64,000 nucleotides of DNA from Pseudarthrobacter sp. ATCC 49987 (GTDB lineage Bacteria; Actinomycetota; Actinomycetes; Actinomycetales; Micrococcaceae). The number at the start of each line of letters is the position of its first letter. Position 1 is the stretch's first letter. The translations under genes were made by a program, and so were the position numbers. The stretch is taken from positions 1-64,000 of the forward strand of contig NZ_JAABNS010000001.1 of the NCBI RefSeq assembly GCF_009928425.1. The letters are read 5' to 3'. Below, piece by piece: positions 26,233-33,449 of this stretch. The notes beneath the pieces were generated by a model. That model made no database searches, was not told the origin of the DNA, and saw only the letters and a list, made by a program, of their open reading frames with translations.

Positions 26233-26955
26233 TTACTGCTGGGGCGTGTGCTGGTCGGTTGCAGCGGCCTGGGCGAGGTAGGCGTCCAGGGTGGCGGAGC
26301 GGTGGAGGCGGGCGGCCTTTTCGATCTCGTCGGAAGTGGCGCCCGACTCGATGAGCTTCAGGAGTGCCTCGTGTTCGTCGACCGATTCGTGGGCGCGGCG
26401 GGGGACGAAGCGGAACGTGGAGGACCGCAGCGAGGCGAGCCGGTTCCAGCCACGGTGGACGAGGTCCAGGATGTGGGGGTTGGGGCAGTGCTCGAACAGC
26501 ATGCTGTGGAAGTCCTGGTTCAGCCGGGTGAACCGGACGGGGTCGAAGTGCTGCAGGCATGCGCGCATCTCGGCGTTGACGGCGCGGGCACGGGCTATGT
26601 CCGCCGGCCCGATCAGGGGAGCAGAAAGGGCCGTGGCGGCACCTTCCACGATGCTGAGGGTTTGCATCGTGTAGAGGTACTCGGTGGGGTCGATCCCGGC
26701 GACGGTGGCGCCGACGTTCCGCTCGAATGTCACCAGCCCTTCGGCCTCGAGCCGGCGGATGGCTTCGCGGACCGGCACCACACTGACGCCCAGATCCTCG
26801 GCGATCTTCGCCAGCACCAGCCGGTAGCCGGGGGAGTAGGCCCCGTCCACGATCCGGGCCTTGACGGCCGCGTAGGCCTGCTCGGACTTGCTGACTGTGT
26901 GCGCGGCGGGGTGAGTACCTGTGTTTGTGCCTGTGGCAGTCGCCGTGTCAGTCAT
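26233..26955 (-). CDS. GntR-family (FCD-domain) regulator of the hpa operon
   Basis: A 240-residue regulator with an N-terminal winged helix (AYAAVKARIVDGAYSPG, LAKIAEDLGVSVVPVREAIR, RRLEAEGLV) and a C-terminal FCD ligand domain (RFTRLNQDFHSMLFEHCPNP has the metal/ligand His pattern). The gene overlaps the end of the FAH-RraA gene by eight bases and sits inside the operon, so it is co-transcribed and self-controlled. Its likely operator, TCGTATACGA at 28461-28470, lies in the operon leader. The inducer is probably homoprotocatechuate or a pathway intermediate (inference). Confidence 0.92.
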   Translation of the reverse strand: MTDTATATGTNTGTHPAAHTVSKSEQAYAAVKARIVDGAYSPGYRLVLAKIAEDLGVSVVPVREAIRRLEAEGLVTFERNVGATVAGIDPTEYLYTMQTLSIVEGAATALSAPLIGPADIARARAVNAEMRACLQHFDPVRFTRLNQDFHSMLFEHCPNPHILDLVHRGWNRLASLRSSTFRFVPRRAHESVDEHEALLKLIESGATSDEIEKAARLHRSATLDAYLAQAAATDQHTPQQ

Positions 26956-28435
26956 TGGCTTTGCCTGCTTCCCATTCCTCGTACTTGGTCCGCCATGCGG
27001 TGTTCAGCGGGTAGAGGCCGTCCACGCTGTGACCCTGTGCCACCATCTCGGCGATGAAGACTTCCTCGCGTTCCTGGGCGATGGAATCGTCCGCGAGTTC
27101 TTCGGCCAGGGCCGGCGGGATCACCAGGATGCCGTCCGCGTCCGCCACGATGATGTCCCCGGGCTGCACGGTGGCGCCGCCGCAGGCGATCGTGATGTCC
27201 GTGTCCCACGGGATGTGCCGGCGCCCGAGGACTGCGGGGTGCGGGTTGGCGTAATAGGTGGGCATGTCCATCGCAGCCACGGCGGAGAAGTCACGGACGC
27301 CGCCGTCGGTGATGACGGCGGCGGCGCCTCGGACCTGGGCGCGGAGGGCCAGGATGTCGCCGATGGTGCCGGTGCCCTTTTCGCCGCGGGCCTCCATGAC
27401 GAGGATTTCGCCCTCGTTGACCGAGTCGATGGCCTTCTTCTGGGCGTTGAAGCCGCCGCCGTGGGTCTTGAAGAGGTCCTCGCGGTTGGGCACGTAGCGC
27501 AGGGTCCGGGCCAGGCCCACGATCCGCCTGTCCGGGCGGGTCGAGGTCAGGCCGTCGATGCTGACGTTGTTCAGGCCGCGCTTGCGCAGCTGGGAGGACA
27601 GGGTGGCCGTGCAGACGCTTTCGAGCTTCGCCTTCAGCTCCGGCGACAGGACATGTCCGACGGCGGCGAGTCCGGCCGCTTCACGCGAGCCGTAGGCTTC
27701 CTCCCGCTGGAGGTCATCGGTCCTGGGCTGCGCGCCGAAGTCCGCGAACGGCGTCGTGCCCTCCTCGACCCGGGTGACCAGGCGGCCCGTGGAGAAGCCG
27801 GCAGCGGCGGCGCCCGCCGTCGTGCTTTCGGTGCTGACTTCAACTTCGACGACGTCGCCCGGCTTGGCCACGGAGGCCCCGGCGGGGGTGCCGGTGAGGA
27901 TGATGTCGCCTTCCTCGAGGGTGAGCAGCTGGGAGAGATCAGCGACCAGGCGGGCAAACGGGAAGAGCAGGTCACCGGTGGTGTCGTCCTGGACCAGGTC
28001 GCCGTTGTGCCAGGTGCGGATCCGTAGTTGTGCCGGGTCGACGGCGTCCGCGGCGATCAGTCCCGGGCCCACCGGCGTGAAACCGTCGCCGCCCTTGGAC
28101 CGGAGGTTGGAGCCCTTGTCGGCGTAGCGGAGGTCGTAGACGCCAAGGTCGTTACTGGCCGTGATCCACCCGACGTGGTTCCAGGCGTCCTCGATGGCCA
28201 CGCGCCGGGCCGGCTTGCCGATGATGAGGGCGATCTCGCCTTCGTACCCGAGGAGTTCGCAGCCGGCGGGACGTTCCACCGTTGAGCCGCTGAGCGCCAG
28301 GGAGGAGGATGGCTTCAGGAAATACGACGGCTGCCCGGGTGTCCGGCCGCGCTGCGCTGCCCGGCTGGGGTAGTTGATGTGGACCGCAATGACCTTGCGC
28401 GCTGCGGCCAGGAGGTGGTCGGTGACCTGTTCCAA
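26948..28435 (-). CDS. FAH-domain / RraA-domain fusion, probable HpaG-like isomerase-decarboxylase
   Basis: A 495-residue two-domain protein. Residues about 1-235 are a fumarylacetoacetate-hydrolase fold (LLGYEGEIALIIGKPARRV, DLRYADKGSNLRSKGGDGF, EGDIILTGTPAGASVAKPGD). Residues about 275-490 are an RraA/HMG-aldolase-like domain (GEILVMEARGEKGTGTIGDI, AAVITDGGVRDFSAVAAMD, PGDIIVADADGILVIPP). In E. coli HpaG the isomerase and decarboxylase steps are done by two FAH domains; here the second is replaced by RraA, whose relatives include decarboxylases. It is the first gene of the hpa operon and no other isomerase or decarboxylase is present, so it probably supplies both steps. Start TTG 28435 follows GAGGAGTAATTC. 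Confidence 0.85.
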   Translation of the reverse strand: MEQVTDHLLAAARKVIAVHINYPSRAAQRGRTPGQPSYFLKPSSSLALSGSTVERPAGCELLGYEGEIALIIGKPARRVAIEDAWNHVGWITASNDLGVYDLRYADKGSNLRSKGGDGFTPVGPGLIAADAVDPAQLRIRTWHNGDLVQDDTTGDLLFPFARLVADLSQLLTLEEGDIILTGTPAGASVAKPGDVVEVEVSTESTTAGAAAAGFSTGRLVTRVEEGTTPFADFGAQPRTDDLQREEAYGSREAAGLAAVGHVLSPELKAKLESVCTATLSSQLRKRGLNNVSIDGLTSTRPDRRIVGLARTLRYVPNREDLFKTHGGGFNAQKKAIDSVNEGEILVMEARGEKGTGTIGDILALRAQVRGAAAVITDGGVRDFSAVAAMDMPTYYANPHPAVLGRRHIPWDTDITIACGGATVQPGDIIVADADGILVIPPALAEELADDSIAQEREEVFIAEMVAQGHSVDGLYPLNTAWRTKYEEWEAGKAND

Positions 28436-28460
28436 GAATTACTCCTCATCGAGTACGAAA

Positions 28461-28470
28461 TCGTATACGA
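28461..28470. promoter_or_regulatory. Probable GntR operator of the hpa operon
   Basis: TCGTATACGA is a perfect 10-bp palindrome in an AT-rich patch 26 bases upstream of the operon's first start codon. The NGTATACN core is the usual operator type of FCD-domain GntR regulators, and such a regulator is encoded in this operon. Confidence 0.65.
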
Positions 28471-28530
28471 AAACTATTGCCCAGGAATCGTGGGACGTCA
28501 ACCCCTTGCCTGGGGGAGTTTTCCGGGTAC

Positions 28531-28560
28531 TTGTAACCCGCGTCATATCTGCCGTACAGT
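28531..28560 (+). promoter_or_regulatory. Possible promoter of the MobA-like hydroxylase
   Basis: TTGTAA (28531-28536) and TACAGT (28555-28560) are spaced 18 bases and each match four of six consensus bases. The direct repeats at 28578-28612 lie just downstream. Weak on its own. Confidence 0.35.
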
Positions 28561-28577
28561 TTTGCCTGGAGATATGA

Positions 28578-28612
28578 GTTCTATTATCGAACGTCAAGTT
28601 CTAATATCGAAC
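28578..28612. promoter_or_regulatory. Twin GTTC-GAAC boxes upstream of the hydroxylase
   Basis: GTTCTATTATCGAAC (28578-28592) and GTTCTAATATCGAAC (28598-28612) differ at one base and start exactly 20 bases apart, that is, two helical turns. Each has GTTC/GAAC ends with an AT centre, resembling IclR-family operators of aromatic catabolism. They lie 60 bases before the GTG of the hydroxylase. No IclR gene is in the window. Confidence 0.65.
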
Positions 28613-28672
28613 ACCCCGACGGCGACAGTCCGCCACACCACGAAGTGCCACACAGCGAAGTGAGGAAAGCCC

Positions 28673-30592
28673 GTGCAGTTCCACCACCACGGTTACGTAT
28701 CCGGTGACCCGCGAGTCCAGCCAGCTGCCGGCGTCGGCATCGATCGGCCCACAGAACTTCCTGACGAGGTCGACGTGCTCATTGTGGGCACCGGACCGGC
28801 GGGCGTTGTCACCGCCGCGCAGCTGTCCCAGTTCCCGGGCCTCACCACCCGGATCGTGGAGCGCCGCGACGGGCGGCTCCCCATTGGCCAGGCCGACGGC
28901 ATCCAGGCCCGGAGTGTCGAGACCTTCCAGGCCTTCGGATTCGCCGAGCGGATCATCGCCGAGGCCTACCGCATCACCGAGATGGCCTTCTGGAAGCCGG
29001 ACCCCGCGGACCCGTCCCGGATCGTCCGGGCCGCCCGCGCCGTGGACGACACGACAGGCATCAGCGAGTTCCCGCACCTCATCGTCAACCAGGCCCGCGT
29101 CCTGGACTACTTCGGCGAGTTCATGGCGAACGCGCCCACCCGCATGGCGCCTGACTACGGCCTGGAGTTCCGGAGCCTCGAGGTCTCCGACGCAGGCGAG
29201 TATCCCGTCACCGTCACCCTCGTCCACACTGCCGGCCCCGATGAGGGCCGGGAGCGCATTGTCCGGGCGAAGTACGTCGTCGGCGCGGATGGCGCCAGGA
29301 GCAAGGTCCGGGACTCGATCGGCTGCACCCTCGCGGGCGACCAGGCCAACCACGCCTGGGGCGTCATGGATATCCTCGCCGTCACGGACTTCCCGGACAT
29401 CCGCACGAAGTGCGCGATCCAGTCCGGCACCGGCGGCAGCATCCTGCTGATCCCGCGCGAAGGCGGCTACCTGTTCCGCATGTATGTCGATCTTGGCGAG
29501 GTCGACGGGAACGACAAAGGCGCCGTGCGCAGCACCACCATCGAGCAGATCATTGCCCAGGCGAATGAGATCCTCCACCCCTATACCCTCGACGTCCGCA
29601 ATGTTGCCTGGCACAGCGTGTATGAGGTCGCCCACCGCCTCACTGACCGGTTCGACGACGTCCTGCCGGACCAGCTGGGCACGCGCACGCCGCGCGTGTT
29701 CATCACCGGCGACGCATGCCACACGCACAGCGCCAAGGCCGGCCAGGGCATGAACGTTTCCATGCAGGACGGCTTCAACCTGGGCTGGAAGCTCGGGCAC
29801 GTGCTCGAGGGCCGCAGCCCGGAAAGCCTGCTGTCCACGTATTCGGCCGAGCGCCAGGTCATCGCGAAGAACCTCATTGACTTCGACAAGGAGTGGTCGA
29901 CGCTCATGGCGAAGAAGCCCGAGGAATTCGAAAGCCCCTCGGAGCTCGAGGACTTCTACGTGAGCACCGCCGAGTTCCCGGCCGGATTCATGACCCAGTA
30001 CGCCCCGTCCATGCTCGTCGGCGAGGCCGACCACCAGGACCTGGCTGCCGGCTTCCCCATCGGCAAGCGCTTCAAGTCCGCGTCCGTTGTGAGGGTCTGC
30101 GACACCAACCCGATGCACCTGGGCCACCACGCCACGGCGGACGGGCGGTGGCGCATCTACGTCTTTGCCGACGCAGCAGCGGCCGGTGCCCCGTCACCCA
30201 CCACGGACTTCGCCGACTGGATCGCGACCGCGCCGGACTCCCCGCTCGCCGCCACCCCCAGGGGGGCCGACCTCGACGCGTGGTTCGACGTGAAGGTGAT
30301 CTACCAGCAGGACCACACGGGTGTCGACATCGGCGCGGTCCCCCCAGTGTTCAAGCCGCTGGTGGGCCCGTTCCAGCTCACGGACTACGAGAAGGTCTAC
30401 GCCACCGATCCGACGGCGGACATCTTCGAGCTGCGCGGCCTGGACCGCGGCGGCGTCGTTGTGGTGGTCCGCCCGGACCAGTATGTGGCCAACGTCCTGC
30501 CCCTCACGGCGACGGCGGAGCTCGGCGCGTTCTTCGCGCCCCTCCTGCAGGCAGGCAACCGCACCCCCGAGCTCCAGGACCACGCGGGCTAA
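28673..30592 (+). CDS. MobA-like FAD aromatic hydroxylase (3-hydroxybenzoate 4-monooxygenase/phenol hydroxylase family)
   Basis: A 639-residue single-component flavoprotein monooxygenase. The FAD loop is VLIVGTGPAGVVTAAQLSQF, the DG fingerprint is YVVGADGARSKVRDSIG, and the GD motif is VFITGDACHTHSAKAGQGMN. The C-terminal 180 residues form the thioredoxin-like domain of phenol hydroxylases. Length and the N-terminus MQFHHHGYVSGDPRVQPAAG agree with 3-hydroxybenzoate 4-monooxygenase. Divergent from the hpa operon, so it may make homoprotocatechuate from a hydroxyphenylacetate, or protocatechuate from 3-hydroxybenzoate; context supports the first, family the second. GTG start after GAGGAAAGCCC. 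Confidence 0.9.
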   Translation: MQFHHHGYVSGDPRVQPAAGVGIDRPTELPDEVDVLIVGTGPAGVVTAAQLSQFPGLTTRIVERRDGRLPIGQADGIQARSVETFQAFGFAERIIAEAYRITEMAFWKPDPADPSRIVRAARAVDDTTGISEFPHLIVNQARVLDYFGEFMANAPTRMAPDYGLEFRSLEVSDAGEYPVTVTLVHTAGPDEGRERIVRAKYVVGADGARSKVRDSIGCTLAGDQANHAWGVMDILAVTDFPDIRTKCAIQSGTGGSILLIPREGGYLFRMYVDLGEVDGNDKGAVRSTTIEQIIAQANEILHPYTLDVRNVAWHSVYEVAHRLTDRFDDVLPDQLGTRTPRVFITGDACHTHSAKAGQGMNVSMQDGFNLGWKLGHVLEGRSPESLLSTYSAERQVIAKNLIDFDKEWSTLMAKKPEEFESPSELEDFYVSTAEFPAGFMTQYAPSMLVGEADHQDLAAGFPIGKRFKSASVVRVCDTNPMHLGHHATADGRWRIYVFADAAAAGAPSPTTDFADWIATAPDSPLAATPRGADLDAWFDVKVIYQQDHTGVDIGAVPPVFKPLVGPFQLTDYEKVYATDPTADIFELRGLDRGGVVVVVRPDQYVANVLPLTATAELGAFFAPLLQAGNRTPELQDHAG

Positions 30593-30643
30593 GCACCGGT
30601 CCGGGTACCCCTGCGCGCTGCGGGAAACGTCCCGTGACACGGC

Positions 30644-30685
30644 AAAGGCTGAGCGCTACGGGTATACCCGCAGCGCTCAGCCTTT
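30644..30685. terminator. Terminator after the MobA-like gene
   Basis: AAAGGCTGAGCGCT (30644-30657) pairs with its exact inverse (30672-30685); the enclosed CGGGTATACCCG adds more stem. The right arm ends in a TTTT run. It lies between convergent mobA-like and prephenate dehydratase genes and can work both ways. Confidence 0.88.
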
Positions 30686-30749
30686 TGCGCGTCGCCAGCC
30701 CGGATCCGTAGCGGATTCCTAGGCGGGTCCCGCCTGCGCGGCGAGGACC

Positions 30750-31607
30750 TCAGCTTGCGGCTGCTTGTCCGGTCCGGTACTCGGCTGCGGCATAGACGCC
30801 CAAAATGCGCACTTCGGTGGTGAAGAAGTCCAGCTCCTCAAGGGCCAGGCGGACGGGCAGGTCCTCGGGGTGACCTTCGACGTCGGCCATGAACATGGTG
30901 GCAGCAAACTCGTCGCCCACCATGTAGCTTTCCAGCCTTGTCATGTTCACGCCGTTCGTGGCAAACCCGCCAAGCGCCTTGAATAGGGCAGAAGGAACGT
31001 TCCGGACCCGGAACAGCAAACTGGTCACAGCCGCTTCCGGCAGCGCCTCCCGGGACGGCAATTCCTTTTCCGGCGCCAGGACCACGAACCGGGTGGTGTT
31101 GGACGGGTCATCTTCCACCCGCGAAGCCAGCACCTGCAAGCCGTAGATCCGGGCAGCGAGCGGGGGAGCGAGGGACAGCTTGGTCGGATCATTCCACTCC
31201 CGCACTTCACGGGCAGAACCGGCGGTATCGCCGGCAATAACAGGCTTCAGGCCGGCACTGCGGATCAGCTTGCGGCACTGGCCCAGGGCATGGATGTGGC
31301 TGTGGACCTCAGTGGCCCCCTCGATGGTGCTGCCCGGGATGCCCAACAGGTCAAAATGAATCGGAAGAAAGTACTCGCCCACTATCTGCAGACCGGATAG
31401 CGGCAGCAGGACGTGGATGTCAGCCACCCGGCCGGCGATCGAGTTCTCAATAGGAATCATGGCCAGGGCAGCCTCCCCGCCGGATACCAGCTCTAAGGCA
31501 TCCTCGAAGCTGGCGCACGGGACGCTTTCCAGCTCGGGAAACATCTGCGCGCACGCAATATTGGAATTGGCGCCGGGCTCACCCTGGTACGCAATCTTCT
31601 TGACCAT
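30750..31607 (-). CDS. pheA: Prephenate dehydratase with ACT domain
   Basis: A 285-residue enzyme converting prephenate to phenylpyruvate for phenylalanine synthesis. The catalytic domain (1-180) has YQGEPGANSNIAC, MIPIENSIAGRVADIH and the active TRF triplet (SNTTRFVVL, 172-174). The ACT domain (about 195-275) should bind phenylalanine, but the usual ESRP motif reads LESYM (RLESYMVGDEF). That variant and the QGEPGAN start resemble the alphaproteobacterial type rather than the usual actinobacterial type, so it may be a second, acquired copy. It is alone in the middle of an aromatic-catabolism block. The ribosome binding site before ATG 31607 is weak. Confidence 0.93.
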   Translation of the reverse strand: MVKKIAYQGEPGANSNIACAQMFPELESVPCASFEDALELVSGGEAALAMIPIENSIAGRVADIHVLLPLSGLQIVGEYFLPIHFDLLGIPGSTIEGATEVHSHIHALGQCRKLIRSAGLKPVIAGDTAGSAREVREWNDPTKLSLAPPLAARIYGLQVLASRVEDDPSNTTRFVVLAPEKELPSREALPEAAVTSLLFRVRNVPSALFKALGGFATNGVNMTRLESYMVGDEFAATMFMADVEGHPEDLPVRLALEELDFFTTEVRILGVYAAAEYRTGQAAAS

Positions 31608-31711
31608 GGTCGGTATGCTGTCATGCCGGGAGCCCTAGTGCCCAAACGGTTCGCGTTCAGCGTCACAAGCCGGGGGTTCCGCGACATCGAGCCCCAGTCA
31701 TCTGGGATACC

Positions 31712-31742
31712 CGGAGGCCGGGGCAAACTCCCCCGGCCTCCG
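31712..31742. terminator. Terminator after the aldehyde dehydrogenase gene
   Basis: CGGAGGCCGGGG (31712-31723) and CCCCGGCCTCCG (31731-31742) form a 12-bp stem with a seven-base loop, 24 bases past the minus-strand dehydrogenase stop. No T run follows. Confidence 0.7.
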
Positions 31743-31766
31743 CCGTCGCAGGTTACCCCCGGCCGG

Positions 31767-33176
31767 TCAGCCGTTGATGACCTGGGGTACGCCGAGGGCC
31801 TTGAGTCCTTCGACGCCGAATTCCAGGCCGTAGCCGGATTGCTTGGCGCCGCCGAAGGGGATGCGCGGGTCAACGGCGCCGTGCTTGTTGATCCAGACGG
31901 TGCCTGCCTCGAGCCGGGCCGCGACCGTGCGGGCTTCCGCCGGATCGGCGGACCAGACGGAGGCGCCGAGTCCGACGTCGAGTCCGTTGGCCATAGTGAC
32001 GGCCTCGTCCACCGTGCGGTAGCGGATGATGGGCAGGGCGGGGCCGAACTGTTCCTCGGCCACCAGCGGATTGTTGTTGTCGATGTCGGCCACCAGGGTG
32101 GCGGGGTAGAAGTAGCCGGGCTGGTCCGTGGCCGGGTCGCCGCCGAGCAGGATCTTGGCCCCGGAATCGCGGGCGTCCTCTACCAGCCGGGCCACGATGT
32201 CGAACTGCTGCTTGTTCTGCAGCGGGCCCAGCACATTCCCCTCGTCGAGGCCGTTGCCCATGGGCATCGCGGCGGCGACCGCGGTGAGTTCCTCGCAGAC
32301 GGCATCGTAGATGTCGCCGTGGACGTAGAGGCGCTTCAGGGCCGCGCAGGTCTGGCCGGTGTTGATGAAGGCGCCCCAGAAGAGGCCCTCCGCGATAGCC
32401 TTGGGGTCGGCGTCGGGCAGGACGATGCCTGCGTCGTTGCCGCCGAGTTCCAGGGTGAGGCGTTTGACCGTGTCCGCGGAGGACCTGATGATGGCTTTGC
32501 CCGTGGCCGTGGAGCCGGTGAACATCACCTTGCCGATCGTGGGGTGCTCGGCCAGCCTTGCGCCGACGTCGCGGCCGCCGGAGACGACGGTGAGGAGGCC
32601 TTCGGGCAGTTCCTCGTTGAGGACTTTCGCCAGGGCCAGGACGGACAGCGGGGTGTATTCGGACGGTTTGACCACCACGGCGTTGCCCATCCGGAGGGCC
32701 GGTGCGATCTGCCAGATGGTGATCATCATGGGCCAGTTCCAGGGCCCGATCGCCCCGACGACGCCGATGGGCCGGTAGTGCAGTTCGGCGCGGGTTTCGC
32801 CGTCGTCCACCACGGTCTCCGGCTCCAGGACGGTGGCGGCAGCCGTGCGGAGCCAGGCGGCGCAGGCGCCGACCTCGAACCGTGCATTGGGGCCGTTGAG
32901 GGGTTTGCCCTGCTCGCGGGAGAGCAGGCGGGCGAGTTCCTCGGCAGAGCGTTCGACGGCGTCGGCGGCCCTCAACAGTGCGGCGCTCCGCGCGTCATGG
33001 CCCAATGCCGCCCACGCGGGTTGGGCGGCGGCTGCAGCGGCAATGGCCCGCTCCAGGTCCTCCAGCGTGTGCACCGGCGCTTTGCCGACGACAGTGCCGG
33101 TGGCGGGGTCAAGGATGGTCCGGGTGTCGCCGGTGTCAGGGGTGATCGAGGCCAGAAGGGCGTCGTAAGTTTCCAT
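31767..33176 (-). CDS. Aldehyde dehydrogenase, probable aryl acetaldehyde (FeaB-like role)
   Basis: A 469-residue NAD(P)-dependent aldehyde dehydrogenase. Catalytic Glu243 is in LTLELGGND and Cys277 in NTGQTCAALKR; the GSTATG nucleotide motif is at 221-226. Start ATG 33176 is set by GGAG nine bases upstream; an extension to 33215 has no support. It is divergent from an APC permease and near an amine oxidase and an AraC activator, so the natural substrate is the aryl acetaldehyde released by the oxidase, giving phenylacetate, 4-hydroxyphenylacetate or homoprotocatechuate. By sequence alone it is a general aldehyde dehydrogenase. Confidence 0.88.
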   Translation of the reverse strand: METYDALLASITPDTGDTRTILDPATGTVVGKAPVHTLEDLERAIAAAAAAQPAWAALGHDARSAALLRAADAVERSAEELARLLSREQGKPLNGPNARFEVGACAAWLRTAAATVLEPETVVDDGETRAELHYRPIGVVGAIGPWNWPMMITIWQIAPALRMGNAVVVKPSEYTPLSVLALAKVLNEELPEGLLTVVSGGRDVGARLAEHPTIGKVMFTGSTATGKAIIRSSADTVKRLTLELGGNDAGIVLPDADPKAIAEGLFWGAFINTGQTCAALKRLYVHGDIYDAVCEELTAVAAAMPMGNGLDEGNVLGPLQNKQQFDIVARLVEDARDSGAKILLGGDPATDQPGYFYPATLVADIDNNNPLVAEEQFGPALPIIRYRTVDEAVTMANGLDVGLGASVWSADPAEARTVAARLEAGTVWINKHGAVDPRIPFGGAKQSGYGLEFGVEGLKALGVPQVING

Positions 33177-33449
33177 GGGGTGTACTCCACATCGAGTAGT
33201 TGGCCGTACTGTCATGTCCGAGTGTCCTCCGGTGTGCGGCGCGCAGTCTTGTCTTTGCGCGAACTGCAGTTGACCCAGTGCGAAGGATCGCGGCGGCCTT
33301 GGATGCCGTTGCGCTGAGGAACAACAAACGATCGCTGATCGACAAAAGGGTGACAGGCGTCACCTGCAATGCTGGATTGCACGGTGCAAGACACCTCTCC
33401 CTTTCTCACACCGCCAATCCCCAGACTCATGACCGTTAAGAAGGATCCG
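33177..33449. promoter_or_regulatory. Divergent intergenic region with candidate operators
   Basis: Between the aldehyde dehydrogenase and the permease. It holds GTGAC-4-GTCAC around 33352-33362 and, directly after, TGCAAT-5-ATTGCA (33365-33381) plus a third TGCAA copy. These short palindromes may be sites for the nearby AraC-type activator or another regulator. No gene is seen in these 273 bases. Confidence 0.35.

Noticed and set aside
23563..27057. 1164-codon open frame on the plus strand
   Set aside because: It lies exactly antisense to hpaH, hpaD, hpaE and the GntR gene, all with clear families. Long antisense frames are common in high-GC DNA; its translation is low in complexity and matches nothing.
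31623..33317. 564-codon plus-strand frame
   Set aside because: Antisense to the aldehyde dehydrogenase, which has an intact active site on the other strand.
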